Positions 36,265 through 45,048 are shown, counted from the stretch's first letter. The stretch: 64,000 bases of DNA from Flavobacterium sp. (GCA_016721735.1 JADKHM010000001.1:248001-312000); one strand, 5' to 3'. Made by a program: numbers and translations. Notes: generated from the sequence alone by a model not told the origin.

Positions 36265-37005
36265 TTATTTCCAGTTGACAGCTAAAGCAAAAACAGATTT
36301 GCTGTCTTTCGTGATGCTGAAAACAGTTTGACCTACTGTATTCGATTCGTGAATTTCAACTACTTCGCCCAACGATAACTCTTTCAAGAAATTCATATCT
36401 AAACTGGCAATCGACTTATTCGAGATAAGTTCTTCATCAACAACGTCCAAACACCATTCTAAGTATTTCACGTTATTGACATGATTCACAATATCTAAAT
36501 CAGACAACACGACTTTTCTTTCAAAAAGCAATTGCTTCGATTCGTCGATTTCAATTTTTGAAAATGGTTGCGTTGTAGCTCGGTTTTCCGGGTATTTTTC
36601 ACAATGTTCGTGCGCCAAGACCATGCCTTCTGGTCGACGTGTTTTGGTGTTGAAGACGGCCCAAAAAGTTTCGACGCCAATACTTTTTTCGCCATTTACT
36701 GATACTTCCAACGCACGCACCGAACGAGAATTCTCCAACGAGTTGATCCAGGTTTTGATGGTGATTTGGTCTTTCCACTTTGGGAGTTTGGTAATCTCAA
36801 GTCGCATTCTGCTCAATACCCAAGCTTGATCGAACTTTTGCATGTCAACAAAACTAAAGCCTCCCGACTCGGAATGCGCCGCTGCAGTCAATTGCAACAT
36901 ATTGCACAAATCAGTATAGCGCAAATAGCCATTAGGTGTGCATTGCATAAAATTGATTTCCCAATCTTGGGAATAAATCGACTTGAAGTTGGTTGCTATT
37001 GGCAT
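36265..37005 (-). CDS. Acyl-[acyl-carrier-protein] thioesterase
   Basis: A 246-residue double hot-dog thioesterase of the FatA/FatB-like family that releases fatty acids from ACP. The first fold has YTDLCNMLQLTAAAHSE and WVLSRMRLEITKLPKWKDQI; the second has the catalytic-region motif LDIVNHVNNVKYLEWCLDVV. WINSLENSRSVRALEVS is the usual connecting strand. An alternative is a more general acyl-CoA thioesterase, but length and NHVNN support the ACP enzyme. On the minus strand it follows miaA, separated by an inverted repeat. Confidence 0.88.
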   Translation of the reverse strand: MPIATNFKSIYSQDWEINFMQCTPNGYLRYTDLCNMLQLTAAAHSESGGFSFVDMQKFDQAWVLSRMRLEITKLPKWKDQITIKTWINSLENSRSVRALEVSVNGEKSIGVETFWAVFNTKTRRPEGMVLAHEHCEKYPENRATTQPFSKIEIDESKQLLFERKVVLSDLDIVNHVNNVKYLEWCLDVVDEELISNKSIASLDMNFLKELSLGEVVEIHESNTVGQTVFSITKDSKSVFALAVNWK

Positions 37006-37017
37006 ACTTATTTTTAA

Positions 37018-37078
37018 ACACGAATCTCACGAATTTACTCAAATTAATTCGTGCTAATTCGTGAAATTCGTGTTATTC
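37018..37078. repeat. Intergenic inverted repeat, CACGAATT type, overlapping the miaA 3' end
   Basis: AACACGAATCTCACGAATT on the left and AATTCGTGAAATTCGTGTT on the right form a 19-20 base inverted repeat with one mismatch and a loop of about 20 bases. Each arm carries the ACGAAT unit twice. The right arm supplies the last codons and stop of miaA. Confidence 0.8.
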
Positions 37079-37992
37079 CTTTTTGTTTCTATATGTTGAA
37101 TTATTTCCTTTGGATCAGTTTGAAAATCAAACCACTTGGTGTCTTCGTTTCTCCTGAACCATGTAAGTTGTCTTTTGGCAAAACGACGTGTGTTTTTCTT
37201 GATTTCTTCTACGGCAAATGGGAAAGAAATTTTCTCGTCAATACAATCAAATAGTTCTTTATAACCAACTGTTTGTAAAGCATTTAGATTTTTATATGGA
37301 ATCAGGTTTTTTACTTCTTCAAGTAGTCCAGCATCCATCATCAAATCGACGCGTTGGTTGATGCGCTCATACATCAAATTTCGTTCGGCTTCTAAACCAA
37401 TGACTATTGGAGTAAATATTCTATTCTTCTTCTTTTGATTTAAAAACGAAGAATAAGGTAGACCAGTTCCTAAGCAAACTTCCACAAAGCGCATCATCCG
37501 TTGCGGATTGAGCAGCGTTTGTGGATTCTCGGCTGTTAGTTTGTTATAATATTCAGGATCTTTTTCTCGTAATTGTTCTTGCAAATAGGTTAGTCCGTTT
37601 TGCTTATAACGGTTCGAAACCAAATCGCGAATTTCATTTTCAATTTCTGGAAAAGCATCAAATCCTTTGAGAACCGCGTCTACGTAGAGTCCAGAGCCAC
37701 CAACTAGGATAGCAAAATCTTTCTCAGCATACAATTCGTCAAGTTTGGCAATGGCTTCTTTTTCGAAATCGCCAACCGTATAATTTTCAGTGACCGAACG
37801 ATTGTGAATAAAATGATGTTTTGCTGTGGCTAATTCCTCGATTGTTGGAGCAGCAGTACCAATATTCATTTCGCGATAAAACTGTCGACTGTCGCATGAT
37901 AAAATCTCACAATCGTAATGTTGCGCCAATTGAATGCTCATCGCAGTTTTTCCGATGGCTGTTGGACCGACAATGATGATTAGATATTTCAT
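37054..37992 (-). CDS. miaA: tRNA dimethylallyltransferase
   Basis: Transfers a dimethylallyl group to A37 of tRNAs that read U-starting codons. The 312-residue enzyme has the P-loop IVGPTAIGKTAMSIQLAQ, SCDSRQFYREMNIGTAAPT, HHFIHNRSVTENYTVGDFE, GGSGLYVDAVLKG and the C-terminal TRRFAKRQLTWFRRN. The final residues RNNTNFTN and the stop codon are encoded by one arm of the inverted repeat at 37018-37078, so the native C-terminus has been replaced or extended by repeat sequence. Core enzyme intact. Confidence 0.95.
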   Translation of the reverse strand: MKYLIIIVGPTAIGKTAMSIQLAQHYDCEILSCDSRQFYREMNIGTAAPTIEELATAKHHFIHNRSVTENYTVGDFEKEAIAKLDELYAEKDFAILVGGSGLYVDAVLKGFDAFPEIENEIRDLVSNRYKQNGLTYLQEQLREKDPEYYNKLTAENPQTLLNPQRMMRFVEVCLGTGLPYSSFLNQKKKNRIFTPIVIGLEAERNLMYERINQRVDLMMDAGLLEEVKNLIPYKNLNALQTVGYKELFDCIDEKISFPFAVEEIKKNTRRFAKRQLTWFRRNEDTKWFDFQTDPKEIIQHIETKRNNTNFTN

Positions 37993-38015
37993 GCTGCAAT
38001 TACTTCGATGGTTGA

Positions 38016-38155
38016 ATGCCCTAGCCCCGATGGCAGTGGCATCCTTTTTATGCTGAACTCGTTTCAGTATCTCGACTTAAACTCGTTTATCATTTGAAGA
38101 TCCTGAAACGAGTTCAGGATAAAAAGATATAACGAACAGCGGGAAATAGCTCCTA
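38016..38155 (-). repeat. Composite intergenic repeat, copy 4 (minus orientation)
   Basis: Read on the minus strand: left arm TTTTTAGGAGCTATTTCCCG, core with TGAACTCGTTTCAG and its inverted partner, right arm AAAAGGATGCCACTGCC...ATCGGGGCTAGGG. The core arms at 38051-38067 and 38102-38119 pair over 14 or more bases. The TAG in the left edge is the stop codon of the upstream exonuclease gene. Confidence 0.8.
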
Positions 38156-39514
38156 AAAATACAACAACTTGACACTTCTGCTTCTTCGAATTTGACTTTG
38201 AATAATGGTTCTCGTATCGCGATTGTTTTCCATGTGCGTCAACATATTCTTTAGAATTTCGATGTTTCGAATTTGGTAATTCAAATCGTAGAACGCATAA
38301 CCTTTGTAAATACCGTTTTCTATCAAGACCGCCGAGCGTTCGTTGATGGTTCTTCCGCGGTCTGTAATGACGATGGTTTTGTTTTCGAAGACATTTTTGT
38401 CGATAAATTCTTGCACACGTGCGTTATATTCTTCGGGCGAAATGCTACCAATGCAAGCGCCGTCGCATTCTTTTATGGTGTATTGGAAACAATGGTTTTT
38501 TGTTTCGTACAAACCGGTTAATTTTTGACACAGTTTGTAGTGAGACGTGATTCTAAACAACGCATTTTTGCCTTCTTGAAATGTCGTGAAAGACGTAATT
38601 TCCTTTTTTCTACCATCTGCTTTTTGCAGCAATAAATTGAGGTAACCTTGTTCATCTTTTTCCGCATACAACGCCCATTGAAAAATGCTTTTGCGTTGTG
38701 AACGGTTGTAAATAGGCTGGTTGATCTTTATTTCTTCGCTTTCTTTGAGCAAGGCGATGAGTTCACTTCCGGTTTCTTCATAAGTCACCGCAAATACTTC
38801 AATTTGGATTTTCTTGCATTTGTTGGTCGTTCCCGTAAAATGTTGGTTGATTCTTTTTTTGATGTTTTTGCTTTTGCCAATATAGATGATCGAACCATCT
38901 TCGCGATGGATATAATATACGCCAGTTTTTGACGGAACACTTTCGACAATATCCAGTAATTTCGGCGCCAGTCCTTTGACGATTTCCGACTGAACCATGT
39001 CTTTTACAATCATCTTTTCGACATCTTTATCGAGTAGCATTTTGAAAAGTTTGACGGTAGCCAATGCGTCGCCGCTCGCCCGATGTCTGTCTGCCATTGG
39101 AATTCCTAACGACCGAACTAATTTTCCCAAGCTGTATGAAGGTTGTTCTGGCATCAGCACTTTTGCAAGTTCAACGGTGCAAAGTGTTTTGCAATCGAAA
39201 GCGTAACCCAATCGGCGAAATTCTGTTCGGAGGATTCGATAATCAAAAGAGGCGTTGTGTGCTACGATGATGCAATCTTGCGTGATTTCGATGATGCGTT
39301 TGGCAACTTCGAAGAACTTGGGTGCCGAGCGCAGCATGGCGTTATTAATGCCGGTTAGTTTTACGACAAAAGGTTGAATGGGAATTTCAGGATTGACCAA
39401 GCTAATAAACTGATCGACCACTTCATGGCCGTCAAAACGATAGATGGCGATTTCTGTGATGCCTTCTTCGTTAAATTGTCCTCCGGTGGTTTCTATGTCA
39501 AGTATTGCGTACAA
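38153..39514 (-). CDS. DEDDh exonuclease / GIY-YIG nuclease fusion (Pol III epsilon-like, UvrC-like)
   Basis: A 453-residue two-nuclease protein. Residues 1-165 are a DnaQ-like 3'-5' exonuclease (DIETTG, HNASFDYRIL, HRASGDALAT giving the DEDDh set). Residues about 195-280 form a GIY-YIG domain like the UvrC N-terminus (TGVYYIHREDGSIIYIGKSK, then NIKKRINQHF). The C-terminal part resembles the UvrC/Cho-linked region with cysteines (ECDGACIGSIS). Such fusions are found in many Bacteroidota and are thought to act in repair. The apparent start is TTG at 39514, overlapped by a TAAATTTG box on the same strand, so promoter or start is uncertain. The stop lies in composite repeat copy 4. Confidence 0.9.
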   Translation of the reverse strand: MYAILDIETTGGQFNEEGITEIAIYRFDGHEVVDQFISLVNPEIPIQPFVVKLTGINNAMLRSAPKFFEVAKRIIEITQDCIIVAHNASFDYRILRTEFRRLGYAFDCKTLCTVELAKVLMPEQPSYSLGKLVRSLGIPMADRHRASGDALATVKLFKMLLDKDVEKMIVKDMVQSEIVKGLAPKLLDIVESVPSKTGVYYIHREDGSIIYIGKSKNIKKRINQHFTGTTNKCKKIQIEVFAVTYEETGSELIALLKESEEIKINQPIYNRSQRKSIFQWALYAEKDEQGYLNLLLQKADGRKKEITSFTTFQEGKNALFRITSHYKLCQKLTGLYETKNHCFQYTIKECDGACIGSISPEEYNARVQEFIDKNVFENKTIVITDRGRTINERSAVLIENGIYKGYAFYDLNYQIRNIEILKNMLTHMENNRDTRTIIQSQIRRSRSVKLLYF

Positions 39515-39603
39515 ATTTAGTTGTCAGTTGTCAGTTGTTGGTTGTTGGTTGTCAGATGATGGTTTTATTGATTTTCAAATTTTCAGATTATCTGATTTTC
39601 AAA
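39515..39603. repeat. Degenerate simple repeats (TTGTCAGTT and CAGATTATCTGATT types)
   Basis: 39519-39555 contains three TTGTCAGTTG-like units and three TTGTTGG-like units. 39568-39603 repeats TTTTCAAATT / CAGATTATCTGATTT. The whole spacer between the exonuclease gene and yggS is made of these units; no gene is present. Confidence 0.7.
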
Positions 39604-40263
39604 TTATCTTCCGCCAAAGATACTACTTCCAATTCGAACCATGGTACTTCCGCATTCGATGGCGAGTTGATAATCGCCGGACATGCCCATGGAGAGGGTT
39701 GTGAGTTGTCGGTTGTGAGTTATCGGTTGTTGATTGTTATCGAAAATTGTCTTCAGATATTGGAATTCTTTTTTTATTTGCGCTTGGTTCTCGGTAAATG
39801 TTGCCATGCCCATGAGTCCAACGATTTTAATATTTTTTAGATTTTTGAAAATATCTGATTGCAATAAATCTTCAAGTTCCATTTCATTCAAGCCAAATTT
39901 AGTTTCTTCTTCGGCAATATGAAGTTGTAAAAGACAATTAATAATTCTGTTATTTTTTTGTGCTTGTTTGTTGATTTCCTCTAGTAATTTAAGACTATCG
40001 ACGCCGTGAACTAAACTTACGTATGGCGCCATATATTTGACTTTGTTACTCTGAATATGTCCAATCATATGCCATTCGATATCCTTTGGCATAACTTCCC
40101 ACTTCTCTGTCATTTCTTGAATCTTGTTCTCTCCAAAAACGCGTTGCCCAGCTTCGTACGCCTGTATGAGGTCGGAGACAGGTTTGGTTTTAGAAACCGC
40201 TACTAACGTGACATGTGATGGTATTGTAGCTTTTATATTGAGTAGATTTTCTCGAATTGACAT
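39604..40263 (-). CDS. YggS-family pyridoxal-phosphate homeostasis protein
   Basis: A 219-residue PLP-binding TIM-barrel protein (PLPBP/YggS) that keeps free PLP in check; not an amino-acid racemase in practice. The PLP lysine is in VTLVAVSKTKPVSD. VFGENKIQEMTEKW, WHMIGHIQSNKVKYM, VHGVDSL and the phosphate loop TTLSMGMSGDYQLAIECGST are all present, ending VRIGSSIFGGR. Between QYLKTIFDN and LTTLSMGM the residues NQQPITHNRQ are encoded by a TTGTCGGTTGTGAGTT-type simple repeat, so this loop looks expanded. The start ATG (40263) overlaps the stop of the Kelch pseudogene as TAATG. Confidence 0.93.
   Translation of the reverse strand: MSIRENLLNIKATIPSHVTLVAVSKTKPVSDLIQAYEAGQRVFGENKIQEMTEKWEVMPKDIEWHMIGHIQSNKVKYMAPYVSLVHGVDSLKLLEEINKQAQKNNRIINCLLQLHIAEEETKFGLNEMELEDLLQSDIFKNLKNIKIVGLMGMATFTENQAQIKKEFQYLKTIFDNNQQPITHNRQLTTLSMGMSGDYQLAIECGSTMVRIGSSIFGGR
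39699..39742. repeat. Simple-repeat tract inside yggS
   Basis: GGTTGTGAGTTGTCGG, GGTTGTGAGTTATCGG and TTGTTGATTGTTATCG are degenerate copies of the TTGTCAGTTG unit found 150 bases away at 39519. The tract is read in frame as the loop NQQPITHNRQLTT. Confidence 0.65.
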
Positions 40264-41764
40264 TACTTCTTAATCAGTTTTTTTGAAATTGTTTTGCCGC
40301 TAGTAGTTCCTTAAAAGTAAATCGCTGATTTGAATGATTCTATTTAAATGTGTGTCTAGTTTTTTCCATCCATGAGTAAATAGCACTGAAATTAAGTCTT
40401 CGAACTGAATTTTGTCGCTTGATGGATTGGGATAGAAACTCGCATTCTCGTTCGAGATAAAAGAATCCGATGATAATATTGTTAAATCAGCGCTTTGTGT
40501 ACTTGATATTGAACTTGAAACACTTGAGGTGGTATTACCCCCAAAAAGGTAGAGCTTGTTATTCCAAATTTCACTACTATGATTGCGTCGTCCTATCATG
40601 TTGGTTTGGTTGATTGTTGTAAAAGTATCCGCTGTAGTGTCATAAACGCCTAGGAAAGTTTGGTCGTCATAATCGCCTGCTACATAAATTTTTTCTCCAT
40701 TGTTTGTACTATCGAGCTAGGGTATTGGTGGGGGATGCGTTGGAAGTTGACCAAGTGTTTGTGGCAATATCATAGATTTGAATAGCATTCGACGTAACAC
40801 TTTTAAAAATCCTAACGTTATCAATTTGAAAAATAGTAGATTTTTGCTGCGGAGCATAACCACCAATATATTTGAAACCATTCGGAAATAATTAAAATTA
40901 CCTGCTAAGGGAATTAATCCTGAGTTGATAAATACATTTGAATAACCATCGATTGGTCCCGCATTAGAAATGTTCGCATTTAATAGCGTTTTAGTACATG
41001 TATTAATATCTCCGTTGTAACCTGTAATCAAATAGACTTCCAACACTGCCCCTGTATTATATCCGTCAGCAGTGTCAAAACTTAGAAATTTATCATCTGT
41101 GGAATTGACCATTATTTCTCTAGAAACTAACCATGAAATATTTGTCGGTTCTTGTTCTTCTAGTACAGTACTGTAAGCACTAATTTGTGCATACCTATTA
41201 TAATTGTATTGGACACATCTGTATAATTTAGTCCCTACTTCATTAAAATTTTCCCAATACGGGGAGGTTAAAATATCAGAAACAACGCCAATATTTTCAA
41301 AATTTTCGCCAAAACTAACAGTTTCACTATAGCCGCCGAAGGTGTATAATTTAGAATCCGTACCATTTCCAACTACCACTTTTCCTTTAGTTTCCATAGC
41401 AATTGGCATGTTTGCAATTGTGGAGGATATCGATCAATTTTTAGGTACACTTGGTTTTGGGTGGGCACCCAGTAAGACAATTATTTCAAATGGGTATTTG
41501 GGTCTTAAAATCAGATTGTTCTCAGTTTCGCTCCCTTCTTACTAGTTGGAAAGACAGACCAGTCTGTTTCAAAATTGTATTTGTTTGGTTCTGCGAAATT
41601 TAAGTCTGGAGAAATCCATTACAAATATAGCTATCAACGCAGGATGCACTTGCAGTTCCTCCTCTAGCTATTGGCATATTTGCTTTATTGATAAAATTCA
41701 AAGTTTGAGCACCTAGCGTCGAGAGGCTTAGAACTATTGTTAAAAGAGTAATAGTTTTCTTCAT
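40263..41764 (-). pseudogene. Kelch-repeat T9SS-exported protein, decayed
   Basis: The minus strand from ATG 41764 encodes a signal peptide (MKKTITLLTIVLSLSTLGAQ), then MPIARGGTASAS, and soon reaches a stop. Kelch fragments continue in other frames (KLYTFGGYSETVSFGE, NGEKIYVAGDYDD, NKLYLFGGNT), as do a lectin-like segment (FKYIGGYAPQQKSTIFQIDN) and a sorting domain (ASFYPNPSSDKIQFED) that ends GTTSGKTISKKLIKK. Breaks occur near 41600, between about 41560 and 41410, near 40885, near 40715 and near 40315. At least five lesions make this a true pseudogene rather than a sequencing slip. It begins 8 bases after the DUF1015 gene and its stop TAA overlaps the yggS ATG. Confidence 0.85.
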
Positions 41765-41772
41765 TTTTTTGT

Positions 41773-42993
41773 TTATAATTCATAAATAACCAACCCACTT
41801 CTGAACTTTGGTTCAATATAGGTGCTTTTTGGCGGCATGATGTAATGATTATCGGCTAGCACTTTAATTTCTTTGATATCACACGGAAATAACATAAATC
41901 CGACTTCAAATTCTCCGTCATCAATTTTTTGTTTAAGGAGTTGAATTGGATGTTTTCCCGCAATATACTCGATGCGTTCGTCGTTTCTCATATCATGAAT
42001 ATTCAATAAACTCGACAGCACTTTGTCGTATAGAATTTGGGTGTCAAGCGACTCTAATTCAGATTTGAAACCAGCATTTTCTTCCTTGAGCTTTAAGTGG
42101 TAATACTGACCGTCCAAGTACATTCCAAATTGGTGTTTTGCAATTGGTTTGCTATAGCTTTGATCTAGATTCTCAATGGTAAATGTTTTGCTTAATGCTT
42201 CTAAAAATTCAGTTTTGGATAGTCCATTAAGGTCTTTGACTACGCGATTGTATTCGTAAATCTTGACGTTGTTTTCCGAAATCAAATAACTCAACATGTG
42301 ACTTCTAGATATATTGTCCGAATCTTCATTTTCCTCTGAAAGCAATGCCGAAGCTTCACAACGATGGTGTCCGTCGGCAATATACAGATAGTTCGTTTTC
42401 TTAAAGATATTCTGCAGCCAACTAATTTCTAGTGCGTCATCGATTTTCCACAGGTAATGGATTTCTTTCTTTGTAGTTGAAAACTCAAAATCCGCTTGTT
42501 TTTGTGTACAATTGAAAATCCAGTTTTCGATTGTTTTGTTATCTGGATAAGTCATGAGAACGGGTTCGGTATTGAAGCCTGAATATTTCATATATTCCTT
42601 CAATAATCGGACGCGGAATGCAATGGTGTCTTCGTGTTTTTTAATGATATCGTTGCGATATTCTTCAATGGAAGTTCCGACAATAATACCTGTGAATGAT
42701 TCCGTTTTGGTAATGATTTTATGAATATAAATGGCAGGCTTGTCGTCTTTGACTAAAATGATTTCATCCTTAAATTCCTGATATTTCTGCTGTACTTGCT
42801 TGTATCTTTTTTCATATGCAATGGTTTGCTGATTGACAAAAGCAGGTTTTAAAACATGCAAGAAAGACAATGGGTTGAAATCTAATTGAGCAGCCAATTC
42901 GGCATTGACATATTCTTCGTAGGAACGGCAAGTCACCAAGCAAACTTTGTCTCGAGTAGGTCGAACCGCTTCAAAGGGAAAAATACTAGCCAT
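41773..42993 (-). CDS. DUF1015 family protein
   Basis: A 406-residue cytoplasmic protein that spans the whole DUF1015 domain. Recognisable features are MASIFPFEAVRPTRDKVCLV at the start, ADGHHRCEASALLSEEN near the middle (the ADGHHR motif is diagnostic), LSYLISENNVKIYEYNRVVK and the end MPPKSTYIEPKFRSGLVIYE. The family is sometimes annotated as a SerK-type free-serine kinase relative; activity here is unproven. It is third in the minus-strand operon after the oxidoreductase and 3-hydroxyacyl-CoA dehydrogenase (8-base gap). Confidence 0.92.
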   Translation of the reverse strand: MASIFPFEAVRPTRDKVCLVTCRSYEEYVNAELAAQLDFNPLSFLHVLKPAFVNQQTIAYEKRYKQVQQKYQEFKDEIILVKDDKPAIYIHKIITKTESFTGIIVGTSIEEYRNDIIKKHEDTIAFRVRLLKEYMKYSGFNTEPVLMTYPDNKTIENWIFNCTQKQADFEFSTTKKEIHYLWKIDDALEISWLQNIFKKTNYLYIADGHHRCEASALLSEENEDSDNISRSHMLSYLISENNVKIYEYNRVVKDLNGLSKTEFLEALSKTFTIENLDQSYSKPIAKHQFGMYLDGQYYHLKLKEENAGFKSELESLDTQILYDKVLSSLLNIHDMRNDERIEYIAGKHPIQLLKQKIDDGEFEVGFMLFPCDIKEIKVLADNHYIMPPKSTYIEPKFRSGLVIYEL

Positions 42994-43001
42994 TGATCTC
43001 T

Positions 43002-43895
43002 TTAATTTTTGAGAAACATCTTAGCGACTTTTTCCGCTTTTTTACTTTCAGCATAATCGTAAAAGCCTTCTCCAGATTTCACTCCTAATTTTCCAGCGCG
43101 TACCATATTCACTAATAGAGGACAAGGAGCGTACTTCGGATTTTTAAATCCATCATGCATTACATGTAAAATCGCCAAGCATACATCCAATCCTATAAAA
43201 TCAGCTAATTGCAAAGGTCCCATGGGATGCGCCATGCCCAATTTCATCACCGTGTCGATTTCATAAACGCCAGCAACGCCGTTATATAACGTTTCGATAG
43301 ATTCATTAATCATCGGCATTAGGATTCTGTTGGCCACAAAACCAGGATAATCATTGACTTCAACCGGAACTTTTCCTAAGGTAACTGATAAATCCATGAT
43401 GGTTTTGGTGACTTCATCGGAAGTGTTATAACCACGGATGATTTCAACCAATTTCATAATTGGCACTGGATTCATAAAGTGCATTCCGATTACTCTTTCT
43501 GGATGCGCAACGACGGCGCCAATTTGCGTGATTGAAATTGAAGAAGTGTTTGTCGCCAATATTGTTGCGTGCGAACAAGCTTCATTCAATTGTTTGAAGA
43601 TGTTCAGTTTTAAATCGATGTTTTCGGTAGCCGCTTCAACGACCAAGTCAACACCTACAACGCCATCTTTGATGTCAGTATACGTGATGATGTTGCCAAT
43701 TGTTTTTAGTTTATCTTCTTCTGTGATAGTTCCTTTAGCAACCATTCGGTCGAGATTGGCAGCGATGGTCGCCATGCCTTTGTCTAAAGATTTTTCAGAA
43801 ACGTCGATTAATTTTACGGTGAATCCGCTTTGAGCAAAAGTGTGGGCAATTCCATTTCCCATCGTTCCAGCTCCGATTACAGCTATGTTTTTCAT
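43002..43895 (-). CDS. 3-hydroxybutyryl-CoA / 3-hydroxyacyl-CoA dehydrogenase
   Basis: NAD-dependent oxidation of L-3-hydroxyacyl-CoA to 3-ketoacyl-CoA. The 297-residue single-function enzyme has the nucleotide-binding AVIGAGTMGNGIAHTFAQSG, catalytic HFMNPVPIMKLVEIIRG (His with the conserved Asn-Pro), VNDYPGFVANRILMP, and the helical C-terminal domain with HPMGPLQLADFIGLD and GKLGVKSGEGFYDY. It could serve butanoate metabolism or beta-oxidation of short chains. The gap to the upstream oxidoreductase is 13 bases. Confidence 0.94.
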   Translation of the reverse strand: MKNIAVIGAGTMGNGIAHTFAQSGFTVKLIDVSEKSLDKGMATIAANLDRMVAKGTITEEDKLKTIGNIITYTDIKDGVVGVDLVVEAATENIDLKLNIFKQLNEACSHATILATNTSSISITQIGAVVAHPERVIGMHFMNPVPIMKLVEIIRGYNTSDEVTKTIMDLSVTLGKVPVEVNDYPGFVANRILMPMINESIETLYNGVAGVYEIDTVMKLGMAHPMGPLQLADFIGLDVCLAILHVMHDGFKNPKYAPCPLLVNMVRAGKLGVKSGEGFYDYAESKKAEKVAKMFLKN

Positions 43896-43908
43896 TATGT
43901 ATTTGGTA

Positions 43909-44871
43909 TTATTTAAAACAATCTATGATTTGATATGCCACTCGAAGCGCTTCGGTTCCTTGTTCGAGGGTAACGATTGGCGTTGTATTATTATTGATGG
44001 CATCGGCAAAGGTTTCCAACTCGTCTAAAATGGCGTTGTTTGGCGCCACTTCTGGATTGGCAAAGTAAATTTGCTTTTTGACACCTTCGGCATTTTGTAG
44101 AATCATATCGAAATCGCCTGGAGTTTCCGGCGCATCTTTCATTTTTACGACTTCGCAAATTTTGTCTAAAAAGTCAACGGAGATATAGGCATCTTTTTGG
44201 AAGAAGCGTGATTTACGCATGTTCTTCATCGAAATTCTACTGGAGGTGAGGTTGGCAACACAGCCATTTTCGAATTCAATTCGGGCATTGGCAATATCTG
44301 GCGTGTCGGAGATTACTGAAACACCGCTCGCATTGATTCTTTTTACTTTGGAATGTACCACGCTTAGTATCGCATCGATGTCGTGAATCATTAAATCTAA
44401 AACAACGGGAACATCTGTACCGCGTGGATTGAATTCAGCCAAGCGATGGGTTTCGATAAACATCGGATTGTCGATCATATCTTTGGTAGCAATGAACGCA
44501 GGATTGAATCGTTCTACGTGTCCCACTTGTCCTTTGACATTGTATTCTTTGGCTAATGCAATGATTTCTTCTGCTTCGGCAACCGTGTTGGAAATAGGCT
44601 TTTCTATAAAAACGTGTTTTCCGGATTTGATGGCTACTTTCGCACATTTGTAATGTGACAAAGTAGGCGTTACAATATCGATAACATCAACGGCATGAAT
44701 TAGCGTTGCGATGGTATTGAATTGTTTGTATCCGAATTCTGCTGCGATTTTTTTTCCGTTTTCGAGATTTTCGTCATAGAATCCGACGAGTTCGTATTTG
44801 GAAGATTGTTGTAATAATTTGAGATGTATTTTTCCGAGGTGGCCTGCGCCTAAAACACCGACTTTTAGCAT
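43909..44871 (-). CDS. Gfo/Idh/MocA-family oxidoreductase
   Basis: A 320-residue NAD(P)-dependent dehydrogenase. The Rossmann domain starts VGVLGAGHLGKIHLKLLQ; the catalytic EKP motif is in HVFIEKPISNTVAEAEEII. The C-terminal half contains VVLDLMIHDIDAILSV with the family His-Asp. The substrate, usually a sugar or sugar-derived ring, cannot be deduced. I start at ATG 44871 rather than six codons upstream, because a TACTTTTG promoter box covers 44887-44894 and the fold begins at MLKVGVLG. First gene of the operon with 3-hydroxyacyl-CoA dehydrogenase and DUF1015. Confidence 0.9.
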   Translation of the reverse strand: MLKVGVLGAGHLGKIHLKLLQQSSKYELVGFYDENLENGKKIAAEFGYKQFNTIATLIHAVDVIDIVTPTLSHYKCAKVAIKSGKHVFIEKPISNTVAEAEEIIALAKEYNVKGQVGHVERFNPAFIATKDMIDNPMFIETHRLAEFNPRGTDVPVVLDLMIHDIDAILSVVHSKVKRINASGVSVISDTPDIANARIEFENGCVANLTSSRISMKNMRKSRFFQKDAYISVDFLDKICEVVKMKDAPETPGDFDMILQNAEGVKKQIYFANPEVAPNNAILDELETFADAINNNTTPIVTLEQGTEALRVAYQIIDCFK

Positions 44872-44886
44872 AAAATAAATTTTGAA

Positions 44887-44894
44887 CAAAAGTA
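44887..44894 (-). promoter_or_regulatory. -7 box of the oxidoreductase operon
   Basis: TACTTTTG on the minus strand, 15 bases before ATG 44871. It rules out the upstream ATG at 44889. Confidence 0.55.
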
Positions 44895-45048
44895 GGAATT
44901 AATTTGCTTCGTACAATCTATTTTATCAGTAAGGTTCTCGGTGTCTCAGCACTGTTCGGCTGCGCCTCGGGTGATAATGGATAATTGATAATGGATAATT
45001 ATTTGGAACATTAAAATTGGAATTGATTGTTGATGCTTGCGCGATATT
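44895..45048. other. Gene-free intergenic stretch with ATGGATAATT repeats
   Basis: Together with composite repeat copy 5 this fills the 361-base divergent region between the oxidoreductase and pcm. 44970-45001 contains the unit GATAATGGATAATT twice (degenerate tandem repeat). A GC-rich stretch (TTCGGCTGCGCCTCGGG) precedes it. I see no open frame or RNA gene. Confidence 0.6.

Noticed and set aside
38880..38930. Homing endonuclease because of the GIY-YIG domain
   Set aside because: The domain is fused to a DnaQ-like exonuclease and to UvrC-like sequence, not to intron or intein features.
43438..43833. A 131-codon plus-strand open frame
   Set aside because: Antisense to the 3-hydroxyacyl-CoA dehydrogenase gene, which is fully intact; composition is that of a shadow frame.
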